From contig NZ_JHEH01000009.1 of the NCBI RefSeq assembly GCF_000715505.1, forward strand, positions 62,001 to 126,000: a stretch of 64,000 nucleotides of DNA, read 5' to 3'. Every line of letters begins with the position of its first letter. The first letter of the stretch is position 1. The translations under genes and the position numbers were made by a program. Shown piece by piece: positions 25,497 to 32,723 of this stretch. The notes beneath the pieces were generated by a model. The model made no database searches. It worked only from the letters and a program-made list of their open reading frames with translations, and was not told the DNA's origin. This stretch comes from Thioclava dalianensis (GTDB lineage: Bacteria; Pseudomonadota; Alphaproteobacteria; Rhodobacterales; Rhodobacteraceae).

Positions 25497-25511
25497 TGTG
25501 AACAAATGTGA
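25497..25511 (+). promoter_or_regulatory. Tandem TGTGA repeats upstream of the aldehyde dehydrogenase
   Basis: TGTGA occurs at 25497 and 25507, one helical turn apart, with a looser TTGTGT near 25483. Phased direct repeats like this are typical of AraC-family sites, and an AraC/FeaR-like gene lies downstream of this operon. The regulator assignment is inference. Confidence 0.35.
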
Positions 25512-25552
25512 GCCCCACCCAAGAGGGCCGCGTCAAATAGGGAGAAGAGACT

Positions 25553-26959
25553 ATGGTCGCCTCGGACGTGCTGTCGAAGCCTGAAACCACTTGCCCCGTA
25601 GGGCACTTCACCGTGAACAATCCGTCAAACGGTGCAGTTGCGGGCTACGCCCCGAATGCGAATGCGGGCGATCTTGATCAGGCCGTACGCGCGGCGCAGG
25701 CAGCATTTGAGAGCTGGTCGCAGCAAAGCGACGAGGCGCTCGAAGCCGCATGTGTCAAACTGGCCGATCTCCTTGAGGCCCATGCCGAGGAGTTGGCGCA
25801 GCTTGTGACGCAAGAGCAGGGCAAACCGCTCAACGGTCTTGGCTCGCGCTGGGAATTGGGCGGGGCGCAAGCCTGGGCGCGCTACACCGCCGGGTTGCGC
25901 CTGCAAGACAAGCTGCTGCAAGACGGCAATGAAGGGCGCGTCGAGCTGCACCGCAAACCCTTGGGAGTGGTGGGTTCGATCACGCCGTGGAATTTCCCGG
26001 TGATGATCGCGATCTGGCACATCCTGCCCGCGCTGCGCACCGGAAATACGGTCGTGATCAAGCCCTCGCCCTATACCCCGCTTGCCACGCTGAAAATGGT
26101 TGAGCTGTTCAACGAGGTTCTGCCCGCAGGCGTTCTGAATATCGTCACCGGTGACGACAAAAGCGTCAATCTTGGCGCCGAGATGTCCGCCCATCCGGGG
26201 ATCCGCAAGATCGTCTTTACCGGCTCTTGCGCGACCGGGCAGAAGGTCATGCAATCGGCCGCCGAGACGATGAAGCGGCTGACACTGGAGCTTGGTGGCA
26301 ATGATGCGGGCATCGTGCTGCCCGATGTCGATCCGGCGGAGATCGCCGAGGGGCTGTTCTGGGGTGCCTTCATCAATAACGGGCAGACCTGCGCGGCGAT
26401 GAAGCGCCTCTATGTGCATGAGAGTGTACATGACGCGGTCTGCGAGGCGCTGGTCAATTACGCCCGCCAGATCAAGGTGGGCGATGGGTTGGATGAGGCG
26501 AGCGTCCTTGGACCGATCCAGAACCATATGCAATTCGACAAGGTCAACCGATTGGTCGAGGACGCAAAGATCCGTGGTGACGTGCTCATCGGCGGTTCGG
26601 CAGGCGAGGGCTTGTTCTTCGAGCCGACCCTGATTGCGGGCCTTAAAAACGGCGATCCTCTGGTCGATGAGGAACAGTTTGGCCCGGTGCTCCCGATCAT
26701 CAAGTATTCCGATCTCGACGCGGTTATCGCTGCGGCCAATGACAGCCCCAACGGCTTGGGCGGGTCGATCTGGACCAAGGATATCGAACGCGCCCGTGAC
26801 TTGGCCAAGCGTCTCGAATGCGGGTCTGTCTGGATCAACAAACATGGCGCGATCCAGCCGAATGCACCCTTTGGCGGGGTGAAATCCTCGGGCATCGGCG
26901 TGGAATTCGGCGAGGAAGGCCTCAACGAATACACCGATATTCAGGTCGTCTTCAGCTAG
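25553..26959 (+). CDS. NAD(P)-dependent aldehyde dehydrogenase (probable arylacetaldehyde dehydrogenase)
   Basis: 468 residues of the classical ALDH fold. ITPWNFPVMIAIWHILPAL forms the oxyanion and cofactor region, VFTGSCATGQKVM binds cofactor, LELGGNDAGIVLPDVD holds the general-base Glu, and NNGQTCAAMKRLYV has the catalytic Cys. The ribosome-binding site is GGGAGAAGAG. It lies 115 nt upstream of the aromatic amine dehydrogenase genes on the same strand, so the likely role is oxidising phenylacetaldehyde or a related aldehyde to phenylacetate, in the manner of FeaB. The family is certain; the substrate follows from context only. Confidence 0.85.
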   Translation: MVASDVLSKPETTCPVGHFTVNNPSNGAVAGYAPNANAGDLDQAVRAAQAAFESWSQQSDEALEAACVKLADLLEAHAEELAQLVTQEQGKPLNGLGSRWELGGAQAWARYTAGLRLQDKLLQDGNEGRVELHRKPLGVVGSITPWNFPVMIAIWHILPALRTGNTVVIKPSPYTPLATLKMVELFNEVLPAGVLNIVTGDDKSVNLGAEMSAHPGIRKIVFTGSCATGQKVMQSAAETMKRLTLELGGNDAGIVLPDVDPAEIAEGLFWGAFINNGQTCAAMKRLYVHESVHDAVCEALVNYARQIKVGDGLDEASVLGPIQNHMQFDKVNRLVEDAKIRGDVLIGGSAGEGLFFEPTLIAGLKNGDPLVDEEQFGPVLPIIKYSDLDAVIAAANDSPNGLGGSIWTKDIERARDLAKRLECGSVWINKHGAIQPNAPFGGVKSSGIGVEFGEEGLNEYTDIQVVFS

Positions 26960-27073
26960 GCGGCTCACGAGCGGATCGTGACGAGACTGCGGTCGCGCAA
27001 TCTGCGCGCCCGAGCGTCGTCTCGATCTCTCACAGTGCTCACTCACGTTTTCAAGTTCTTCAGGAGGTTCCCC

Positions 27074-28210
27074 ATGAAGCTCAGCCCCGTTCTTGCCGCT
27101 TTGCTGCTCTGCGCAGCCGCTCCGGGCGCGTTCGCCCAAGACACGTCGATCAAGCCCGAGAAACTGACCATTCGCCCCCATATCTCGGATGGGCCCCACC
27201 TTTTCGTTCTGGATTTCGGGATGAACGGGTCGAGCCCGATCTATGTCTACGATACGAAGGATTTTAAGCTCGAAGGGAGCATCGGGACCGGCAGTTTCGG
27301 CCAGATGCTGATGAGCCCGGATAAGAAAACCCTCTACACGGCCTCGGATTATCTCAGCCGCTATACCTATGGGACGGTCGAGGCCGTCATCCACGAATGG
27401 GATGCCTATACGCTTGAGAAAAAGCGCGAATTCACGATTTCTCCCAAGATGGCGCAAACGATCAGCCAGACCTCGGTGCTCAATCTCACGAGCGATGGCG
27501 ACTTCCTTCTGGTCCAGAACGCGACGCCTGCGACCTCGATCAATGTGGTCGATCTGAAAGCCGGAAAAGATCTGGTCGAGATTCCGACGCCCGGCTGCTG
27601 GGGCGATTATCCCACGCTCAAAGGCAATGCTTTCACCACTATCTGCGGCGACGGCAAGATCGTGAAATACAGCTTCACGGCAGACGGCAAGGTGGCCGAT
27701 CCCGCCAAATCCGCACAGATCTTCGATCCGGATAAGGACCCGATCTTCACCCATGGCGCGCGCGCGGGCAAAGACATGATCTATGTCAGCTATTCCGGGC
27801 ATCTCTATGCCGTGGATGGCGCGGGCGATGCGCCTGTTGTGACCAAGGATTTCGCCTTCGGAGAGGCGGGCTGGGCGCCTTCGGGCAATGCGCTTTTGGC
27901 CTATGATCCCGCAGCGAAACTCCTGTTTGTTCAGATGCATTCCAACCCCTCTGATGGGTCGCATAAGAACCCGGCGGAAGAGATTTGGGCGGTCAATCTG
28001 GAGACCGAGAAAGTCGTCGGTCGCTCCAAGGCCAATGGCGAGACCGGGATTTTCCTGTCGGGTGGCGACACGCCCGAGCTGTTCGGGATCGACTATATGG
28101 GCGGCGCGCATCGCTATGAGATTGCGAATGATGGCACGGGCAAGCTCACTCTGAAGAACTCCAGCGAGCATGTCGCGATCTTCCCGACAATCGCTGCGAC
28201 AGATTTCTGA
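27074..28210 (+). CDS. aauB: Aromatic amine dehydrogenase large (beta-propeller) subunit
   Basis: 378 residues with a Sec signal peptide MKLSPVLAALLLCAAAPGAFAQ. The mature protein is a seven-bladed-propeller type (repeated strands such as IYVYDTKDFKLEGSIGTGSFG, INVVDLKAGKDLVEI and EIWAVNLETEKVVGRSKANG), as in the heavy subunits of methylamine and aromatic amine dehydrogenases. AGGAGG precedes the start. The gene order B-E-D-A and the light-chain C-terminus point to the aromatic amine (aau) rather than methylamine (mau) type. It acts in the periplasm in a heterotetramer with AauA. Confidence 0.85.
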   Translation: MKLSPVLAALLLCAAAPGAFAQDTSIKPEKLTIRPHISDGPHLFVLDFGMNGSSPIYVYDTKDFKLEGSIGTGSFGQMLMSPDKKTLYTASDYLSRYTYGTVEAVIHEWDAYTLEKKREFTISPKMAQTISQTSVLNLTSDGDFLLVQNATPATSINVVDLKAGKDLVEIPTPGCWGDYPTLKGNAFTTICGDGKIVKYSFTADGKVADPAKSAQIFDPDKDPIFTHGARAGKDMIYVSYSGHLYAVDGAGDAPVVTKDFAFGEAGWAPSGNALLAYDPAAKLLFVQMHSNPSDGSHKNPAEEIWAVNLETEKVVGRSKANGETGIFLSGGDTPELFGIDYMGGAHRYEIANDGTGKLTLKNSSEHVAIFPTIAATDF

Positions 28211-28211
28211 G

Positions 28212-28739
28212 ATGGCTATGGTCCTGTCACTTCTCGCCGGATCCCTGACCTGCCTGATCGCTGTCATCGTGATGCGGGCCGCGTGGCACAAATTCGAGCA
28301 TTTCCTTGAAACGGTCGGATTTGCGCAAGGCTATGATGTCGTCCCCGAAGCTTGGGCGGCCCCGATCGTGCGGGCCTTGGCGATCGCCGAGGTGGTCATC
28401 ACAGCCGGTCTGGTCCTGCCTTGGCTGCATGATTGGGCGGCCGCAGCAGCGGCAATGCTCTTTGCCGGATATGCCGCGCTGATGCTGTATGCGCTTTGGC
28501 AGGGCAAACGCGAAATCGAGTGCGGATGCGGAGGGGCGGCTCAGCCTGTGTCCTATGCCACGGTGGCGCGCAATCTGGCGCTCTGTGCCACAGCGCTTGC
28601 CATTGCCCTCTTGCCGCGGGTGCCGGTCGGGCTTTTCGGCGCGGTGCTGGCTGTGCTGGGCGGGCTCGTTCTCATGGTGATTTACATCATCGGGGAGAAG
28701 CTTGCCTCGCATCGCCCGCATATTCGCCAAACGATCTAA
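28212..28739 (+). CDS. aauE: MauE/AauE-type membrane protein for amine dehydrogenase maturation
   Basis: 175 residues with four or five hydrophobic helices. The motif ECGCGG (about residues 99-104) is the conserved Cys pair of MauE proteins, which are thought to help form the disulfides of the light subunit together with MauD. It starts one base after the aauB stop, so coupling is tight. Start ATG at 28212 (MAMVLSLLAG). Confidence 0.85.
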   Translation: MAMVLSLLAGSLTCLIAVIVMRAAWHKFEHFLETVGFAQGYDVVPEAWAAPIVRALAIAEVVITAGLVLPWLHDWAAAAAAMLFAGYAALMLYALWQGKREIECGCGGAAQPVSYATVARNLALCATALAIALLPRVPVGLFGAVLAVLGGLVLMVIYIIGEKLASHRPHIRQTI

Positions 28740-28753
28740 CGACGGAGAATGAG

Positions 28754-29344
28754 ATGAGTTACCTCGTATTTTCGAACATCCTGCTTTGGGTCGTGGTGCT
28801 GGTGCAGATCGTCATCATCTTCGCGCTGGCCCGTCAGGTTGGTATCCTTTTCGAACGTGTCTCCCCCGTGGGGGCCATGGTGTCGGATGCAGGCCCCGCC
28901 TTGGGAGATCGCGCGCCCAAGCTTCGGCTGCCCAATCTCAACGGGCCCGAGTTCGATCTGGGCAATGCCGATGGCCGCGCGCAGTTGGTGTTCTTCCTGT
29001 CCACGAGCTGCCCGATCTGCAAGGCGCTGCTGCCCGCGCTCAAATCCATCAAGTCGGATGAGGGGAAATGGCTTGATGTCGTGCTTGCCTCGGATGGCCG
29101 GGAAAGCCTGCACCAGCGCTTGATCGAGAGCGAGAGCCTGCAAGGGTTTCCCTATGTGCTCTCGTCGGAACTCGGGATGAGTTTCCGGGTCTCGAAACTG
29201 CCCTTCGCCGTGCTGATTGGCGCGGATGGAACGATCAAAGCCAAGGGCTTGGTCAATAGCCGCGAACAGCTCGAGAGCCTGTTCAACGCGTTCGAAACCA
29301 AGATCCCATCCTATCAAGCCGCCCTCACCGGGGTGAGTGGCTAA
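28754..29344 (+). CDS. aauD: MauD/AauD thioredoxin-like maturation protein
   Basis: 196 residues with an N-terminal membrane anchor (FSNILLWVVVLVQIVIIFAL) and a periplasmic thioredoxin-like domain. The redox motif is CPIC in FFLSTSCPICKALLPALKS, and the cis-Pro region is SKLPFAVLIG. MauD homologues are needed to form or isomerise the disulfides of the TTQ-bearing subunit. It sits 14 nt after aauE and 28 nt before aauA. Notably the substrate here has only ten mature cysteines. Confidence 0.88.
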   Translation: MSYLVFSNILLWVVVLVQIVIIFALARQVGILFERVSPVGAMVSDAGPALGDRAPKLRLPNLNGPEFDLGNADGRAQLVFFLSTSCPICKALLPALKSIKSDEGKWLDVVLASDGRESLHQRLIESESLQGFPYVLSSELGMSFRVSKLPFAVLIGADGTIKAKGLVNSREQLESLFNAFETKIPSYQAALTGVSG

Positions 29345-29372
29345 GCTCCAAATCAACATAAGGAACTCGAAT

Positions 29373-29900
29373 ATGACACGCATTTTCGACAGGTTTATCA
29401 AGCGCCTCGAAGGGGCCTCCGAGAAGCATTTGCGCGTATCGGCCCGCAAGCTCGGGCGCCGCTCCTTCATCGCGCAGGCGGGCACAGTCTTGATGGGAAG
29501 CGCCGTGGCTCTGCCGGTTCTGCCGTTTGATCGGCGCGCCCATGCGGCGGGCACCGATGAAGGCAGCGATCCGTGCACCTATTGGCGGCATTGCGCGATC
29601 GATGGATTCCTGTGCGAGGAATCCGGGGGCTCCCTCACAAGCTGCCCGCCCGGATCGAGCGTGTCCGCCGTGTCCTGGGTGGGCACCTGCAACAACCCCG
29701 AGGACGGCAAGGACTACCTCATCAGCTACAACGATTGCTGCGGCAAGCCTTTGGTTCCCACCGCAAGCTATTGCTACATGAATAAGGGCGAGCGTCCCGG
29801 CTACCGCATGGGGCTTTATAACGATGTGAACTGGTGCATGGCCAATACCGACAAGGGCTATCACTGCACGGTTTCCGTCGTGATGGGGCTGGCGGACTGA
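29373..29900 (+). CDS. aauA: Aromatic amine dehydrogenase small subunit (TTQ protein)
   Basis: 175-residue precursor with a long Tat signal (GRRSFIAQ around residues 28-35). The TTQ tryptophans by alignment are Trp102 (VSWVGTC) and Trp154 (NDVNWCMAN), with catalytic Asp121 (NDCC). The C-terminal RPGYRMGLYNDVNWCMAN resembles aromatic amine dehydrogenase more than MauA. The mature part has ten Cys (68, 74, 81, 91, 106, 122, 123, 134, 155, 165). The residues expected at MauA Cys38 and Cys86 are both absent: LCEESGG replaces LCxCCGG and VPTASYC replaces the CxC pair. Start at 29373 with AAGGAA upstream. Confidence 0.9.
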   Translation: MTRIFDRFIKRLEGASEKHLRVSARKLGRRSFIAQAGTVLMGSAVALPVLPFDRRAHAAGTDEGSDPCTYWRHCAIDGFLCEESGGSLTSCPPGSSVSAVSWVGTCNNPEDGKDYLISYNDCCGKPLVPTASYCYMNKGERPGYRMGLYNDVNWCMANTDKGYHCTVSVVMGLAD

Positions 29901-30358
29901 TGCAAAGACTGATGATGATCGCCGCGCTCTCGCTGATTGCCGGGCAGGTGCAGGCGCAGACCGATACGGAGAAAGGGAGCGCGACGTTCGAGGCGCATTG
30001 TTCGGCCTGCCATAATCAGGGCGGGATCGGCACGCCGGGCTTGGCCCCTCCGCTCAACCGCCCGAAATTCTGGCAAGGGCTGGGGAAATCGGCACCGGAT
30101 TACATCACGCATGTTGTCTCGCATGGCCTCAATCTGAAGCTCAAGGTCAACGGGCAGACCTATATGGGTATGTTCATGCCTCCGGTCACCAGCGGGTCTG
30201 ACGAAGAACTGGCCGCGGCTGCAACCTGGGTGCTGCAAAGCTTGGGTGAGATGGACTATTCGGTGAGCGCCGAAGACATCAAATCGGCTGCGGCCCAAGA
30301 GATCAGCAAGCAGGATCTGGCCGAGATGCGCAAGCCCGGGGCGGAGGCGGAGCAATGA
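29900..30358 (+). CDS. Monoheme cytochrome c associated with the amine dehydrogenase
   Basis: 152 residues with signal peptide MQRLMMIAALSLIAGQVQAQ. The single heme motif CSACH is at about residues 33-37, and a distal Met is available in YMGMFMPPVTS. The PPLNRPKFW segment is typical of class I-type c cytochromes. A TGATG overlap with aauA indicates coupled expression. It probably receives electrons from the TTQ enzyme; a maturation role is an alternative. A region of similar cytochromes follows aauA in the Alcaligenes faecalis aau cluster, as far as I recall. Confidence 0.85.
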   Translation: MQRLMMIAALSLIAGQVQAQTDTEKGSATFEAHCSACHNQGGIGTPGLAPPLNRPKFWQGLGKSAPDYITHVVSHGLNLKLKVNGQTYMGMFMPPVTSGSDEELAAAATWVLQSLGEMDYSVSAEDIKSAAAQEISKQDLAEMRKPGAEAEQ

Positions 30359-30789
30359 TGCGCCGCGCGCTTTTGGCCGTGGTGTTCTGTCCGACACTGG
30401 CAATCAGCGCGCAGGCCGAAGCGCTTTCGGCGCATAACAACTATCTGCTGCGCTGCTCTGGCTGTCATGGGCGGACGGGCGCTGGCTCGCAAGAGGGCGG
30501 GATTCCGGAGTTCCGGAATTCCGTCAGCCATATCGCGGCAACGGATCTCGGGCGCACCTATCTGATGCATGTGCCGGGCGTGGTCAGCACAGGCCTTGAT
30601 GATGCCGAGATATCGAAAGTGATGAACTATGTGCTCGATACATGGGGCGATGGGACGCATCACTTCAGCTCAGACGAGGTGCATCGCCGCCGCGCGCTGC
30701 CGGTCGCGGATGTCGTCGAGTTGCGCAAACAGCTTGCCGCTGAGCTGAGCGAGAAGGGGATCGCGCTCGCCGCGTATCCTTGGCCCTGA
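30355..30789 (+). CDS. Second monoheme cytochrome c
   Basis: 144 residues, signal peptide MMRRALLAVVFCPTLAISAQ followed by AEA. Heme motif CSGCH in YLLRCSGCHGRTGAGS; possible axial Met in YLMHVPGV. The C-terminal half is helical and lacks a second heme. It overlaps the preceding cytochrome gene by 4 nt (a second ATG at 30358 is also possible). Probably a redox partner in amine oxidation; the pair could form a short periplasmic electron chain. Last gene of the aau operon. Confidence 0.82.
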   Translation: MMRRALLAVVFCPTLAISAQAEALSAHNNYLLRCSGCHGRTGAGSQEGGIPEFRNSVSHIAATDLGRTYLMHVPGVVSTGLDDAEISKVMNYVLDTWGDGTHHFSSDEVHRRRALPVADVVELRKQLAAELSEKGIALAAYPWP

Positions 30790-30939
30790 AACGCGCCCCT
30801 TGATCCGCTCTCGCGTCGCACAGAGCTTGCATGTCCGGGCTTTGAGACTGTGATCGCACGCGATGAGGATCGCGGGCGGCTGCCATATCTGACTGCTCTG
30901 CCCCTGTTTGCTTGATTGCAAACTGCGACATTGTGTCGT

Positions 30940-30956
30940 AGCGTTCGTCGAACGCT
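30940..30956. promoter_or_regulatory. Perfect palindrome upstream of the AraC/FeaR-like gene
   Basis: AGCGTTCG-t-CGAACGCT is an 8-bp perfect inverted repeat with a 1-nt centre, 75 nt before the regulator's start. A sequence CGCTCGGTCGGG (30953-30964) runs off its right arm and weakly resembles the paa TetR operators. The 241 nt between the cytochrome gene and this regulator hold no other gene that I can support. Confidence 0.4.
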
Positions 30957-31030
30957 CGGTCGGGTTTTGGAGGGCGCGCCTGCGCGTTGGTCTTCAATAC
31001 GTTTTGACCAAAGCAGATAGGGGGAATGTG

Positions 31031-31987
31031 ATGCTCGAGTTCTATGACGTGAGCCGTCGTCCTTTGGTCCAGCCAAACGTCGTTCACGTGGAAGAGTTTG
31101 CAGAACATCTGCGCGACATATGTGGCGGGTTTGACGTTGTGCCCTTCGATCGTAAGACGGCGCAACTGACCGGCGATGTGAAGCAAACCTCTGTCGCGGG
31201 ATTTGAGGCCGCACTCGTCGGGCTGAATGCGAAAAATGTCCAGCGGGATCGCAGGCATCTCCGCGACACCCCCGGGGAACATCTCTTTCTTCTGTTCCAG
31301 CTGCAGGGTGATTGCCAAGTCGCTCAGGGCGAGGGGGTTACGCAGTTGCGACCGGGCGGGATGTATCTCGTCGATTCCACCTTGCCGTCGAATTTCATCT
31401 ATAACGGATGCCATTCGCAGCAATTGTCGGTCCATATCCCGCGCCAAGACGGGCGAGTGTTGTTCGGCGAAAGCTGCTTTGGCGGCGTCGAGTTTCGCGC
31501 CCAAGACCCGATCGTCTGCGCAATCACTGCCGTTTTACAAAAGCTTCTGAACGAAGGTCTGGAGCCCAATCCGATGCTGAGCAAAGCCTTCATCGATCTG
31601 ATCGGCTCTTATCTCTACATCCCCAAAGCGCAAGCGGGCTCAACGCAATATGCAGCGATGGATCTGTTGGAGCGCGCCAAAACGCTGATCCAGAAAAATG
31701 CCAGCGATCCGAAGTTCAACACCGAGATGCTGGCCCAGGCTTTGGGGGTGTCCTCGCGCACCTTGCAGCGCCATTTTGAGAGCATTGGCGAGACGATTAC
31801 GGGCAGCATTCGCGATGCGCGGCTGGACAATGTCTATGAGATCTTGATCCGGGATCGCACGAAAGGATCGCGCCAGAAAATCGGCGATGTCGCCTATAAA
31901 TGCGGATTTGGCGATTTGTCCTATTTCAATCGTTCATTCCGTCAGAGATTTGGATGCACGCCGAAGGCGATGAGCCAGACTCAATAG
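31031..31987 (+). CDS. AraC-family regulator, FeaR-like
   Basis: 318 residues. The N-terminal sensor region has FLLFQLQGDCQVAQG and LRPGGMYLVDSTLP, in the style of the FeaR/AraC_binding_2 group that senses aromatic amines or acids. The C-terminal double HTH is at about residues 220-315 (FNTEMLAQALGVSSRTLQRHF and IGDVAYKCGFGDLSYFNRSF). The ATG at 31031 follows GGGGGAATG. It lies next to the aau operon, so activation of aau and the aldehyde dehydrogenase is the obvious role. The name FeaR-like is inference from pattern and context. Confidence 0.82.
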   Translation: MLEFYDVSRRPLVQPNVVHVEEFAEHLRDICGGFDVVPFDRKTAQLTGDVKQTSVAGFEAALVGLNAKNVQRDRRHLRDTPGEHLFLLFQLQGDCQVAQGEGVTQLRPGGMYLVDSTLPSNFIYNGCHSQQLSVHIPRQDGRVLFGESCFGGVEFRAQDPIVCAITAVLQKLLNEGLEPNPMLSKAFIDLIGSYLYIPKAQAGSTQYAAMDLLERAKTLIQKNASDPKFNTEMLAQALGVSSRTLQRHFESIGETITGSIRDARLDNVYEILIRDRTKGSRQKIGDVAYKCGFGDLSYFNRSFRQRFGCTPKAMSQTQ

Positions 31988-32034
31988 CAGCGGCTCATTG
32001 GAGGCAGGGTGCCCTGTTCAGGGGCGCGCGGGCT

Positions 32035-32634
32035 TTAGCGCACGCCCTTGATGCCTTCGAGGATCAAGGTCGTGGCCACCTCGGCGTAATCCTCGCGCGA
32101 GATCGGGCCGCCTTCCTTGAACCACATATAGACCCAGTTCATCATCCCAAAGAGCGACATCGTGACGGGCATCACCAGCGGGCGCTCGGGACGGTCCAGC
32201 TCGGGATGCATCGTGCGGATGACGTTTGAGAAATACTCAACGATCTTGCGCTCGAGCTTGGTCAGCTCTGCCTTTTGCGCATCCGACAGCGCCGGTCCCG
32301 CATTGAGCTGAACCTTGTGCTGATCATCTGCGCCGCGATAGGCGGTCAGCACCACCATCACCAAAGCCTTGAGCTGCGCGCGCGGAGGCAGGCTCGTATC
32401 CGTCGCCTCTGCCAGGGCAGCATTGAGGTCTTCCAGATGCGCCTCGATGATCGCGAAAATTAGCGCGTCTTTCGATGGGTAGTAGTGATAGAGCAGCGAT
32501 TTCGACACGCCCGCCTCGCGCGCAATCTGCGACATCGAGGCTTTCTCCATCCCCTGAGAGGCAAAGACGCGCGCCGCATCGAGCAACAGATTATGACGCT
32601 TCTCTTCAAAATCATTGGCGCGTGTTCTGGCCAT
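32035..32634 (-). CDS. TetR-family regulator of the paa genes (PaaR-like)
   Basis: 199 residues from ATG at 32634 (MARTRANDFEEKRHNLLLDA). The HTH is at about residues 28-52 (KASMSQIAREAGVSKSLLYHYYPSKDAL), followed by an all-helical ligand domain. It sits directly downstream of paaK on the same strand. Copies of a shared operator lie in front of it, between paaG and paaN, and at the paaJ promoter, which suggests autoregulation and control of the island. TetR-type PaaR repressors responding to phenylacetyl-CoA are known in other bacteria. Confidence 0.82.
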   Translation of the reverse strand: MARTRANDFEEKRHNLLLDAARVFASQGMEKASMSQIAREAGVSKSLLYHYYPSKDALIFAIIEAHLEDLNAALAEATDTSLPPRAQLKALVMVVLTAYRGADDQHKVQLNAGPALSDAQKAELTKLERKIVEYFSNVIRTMHPELDRPERPLVMPVTMSLFGMMNWVYMWFKEGGPISREDYAEVATTLILEGIKGVR

Positions 32635-32666
32635 GGGGCTGTCTCCTGATGGACCCAAATGCGGAA

Positions 32667-32684
32667 GGGGGCACATTTGCCCCC
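32667..32684. other. Hairpin between paaK and the tetR gene
   Basis: GGGGGCA (32667-32673) and TGCCCCC (32678-32684) pair perfectly with a 4-nt loop. There is no clear T-run on either strand. It may separate paaK transcription from tetR or act as an attenuator. Confidence 0.4.
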
Positions 32685-32707
32685 TATAGACTAGTGCGTA
32701 ACGAATT

Positions 32708-32723
32708 GACCAGTCGGTCGGGC
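32708..32723. promoter_or_regulatory. Paa TetR operator, copy 1 (upstream of tetR)
   Basis: GACCAGTCGGTCGGGC shares 12 of 16 positions with the copy at 44710. It is 74 nt upstream of the tetR start and touches the paaK stop codon, which fits autoregulation. It is the weakest of the three copies. Confidence 0.5.

Noticed and set aside
25625-28291. An 888-codon open frame on the minus strand across the aldehyde dehydrogenase and aauB genes
   Set aside because: It is entirely antisense to two genes with clear domains, has Arg/His/Asp-rich low-meaning composition and no domain; such frames are common in GC-rich DNA.
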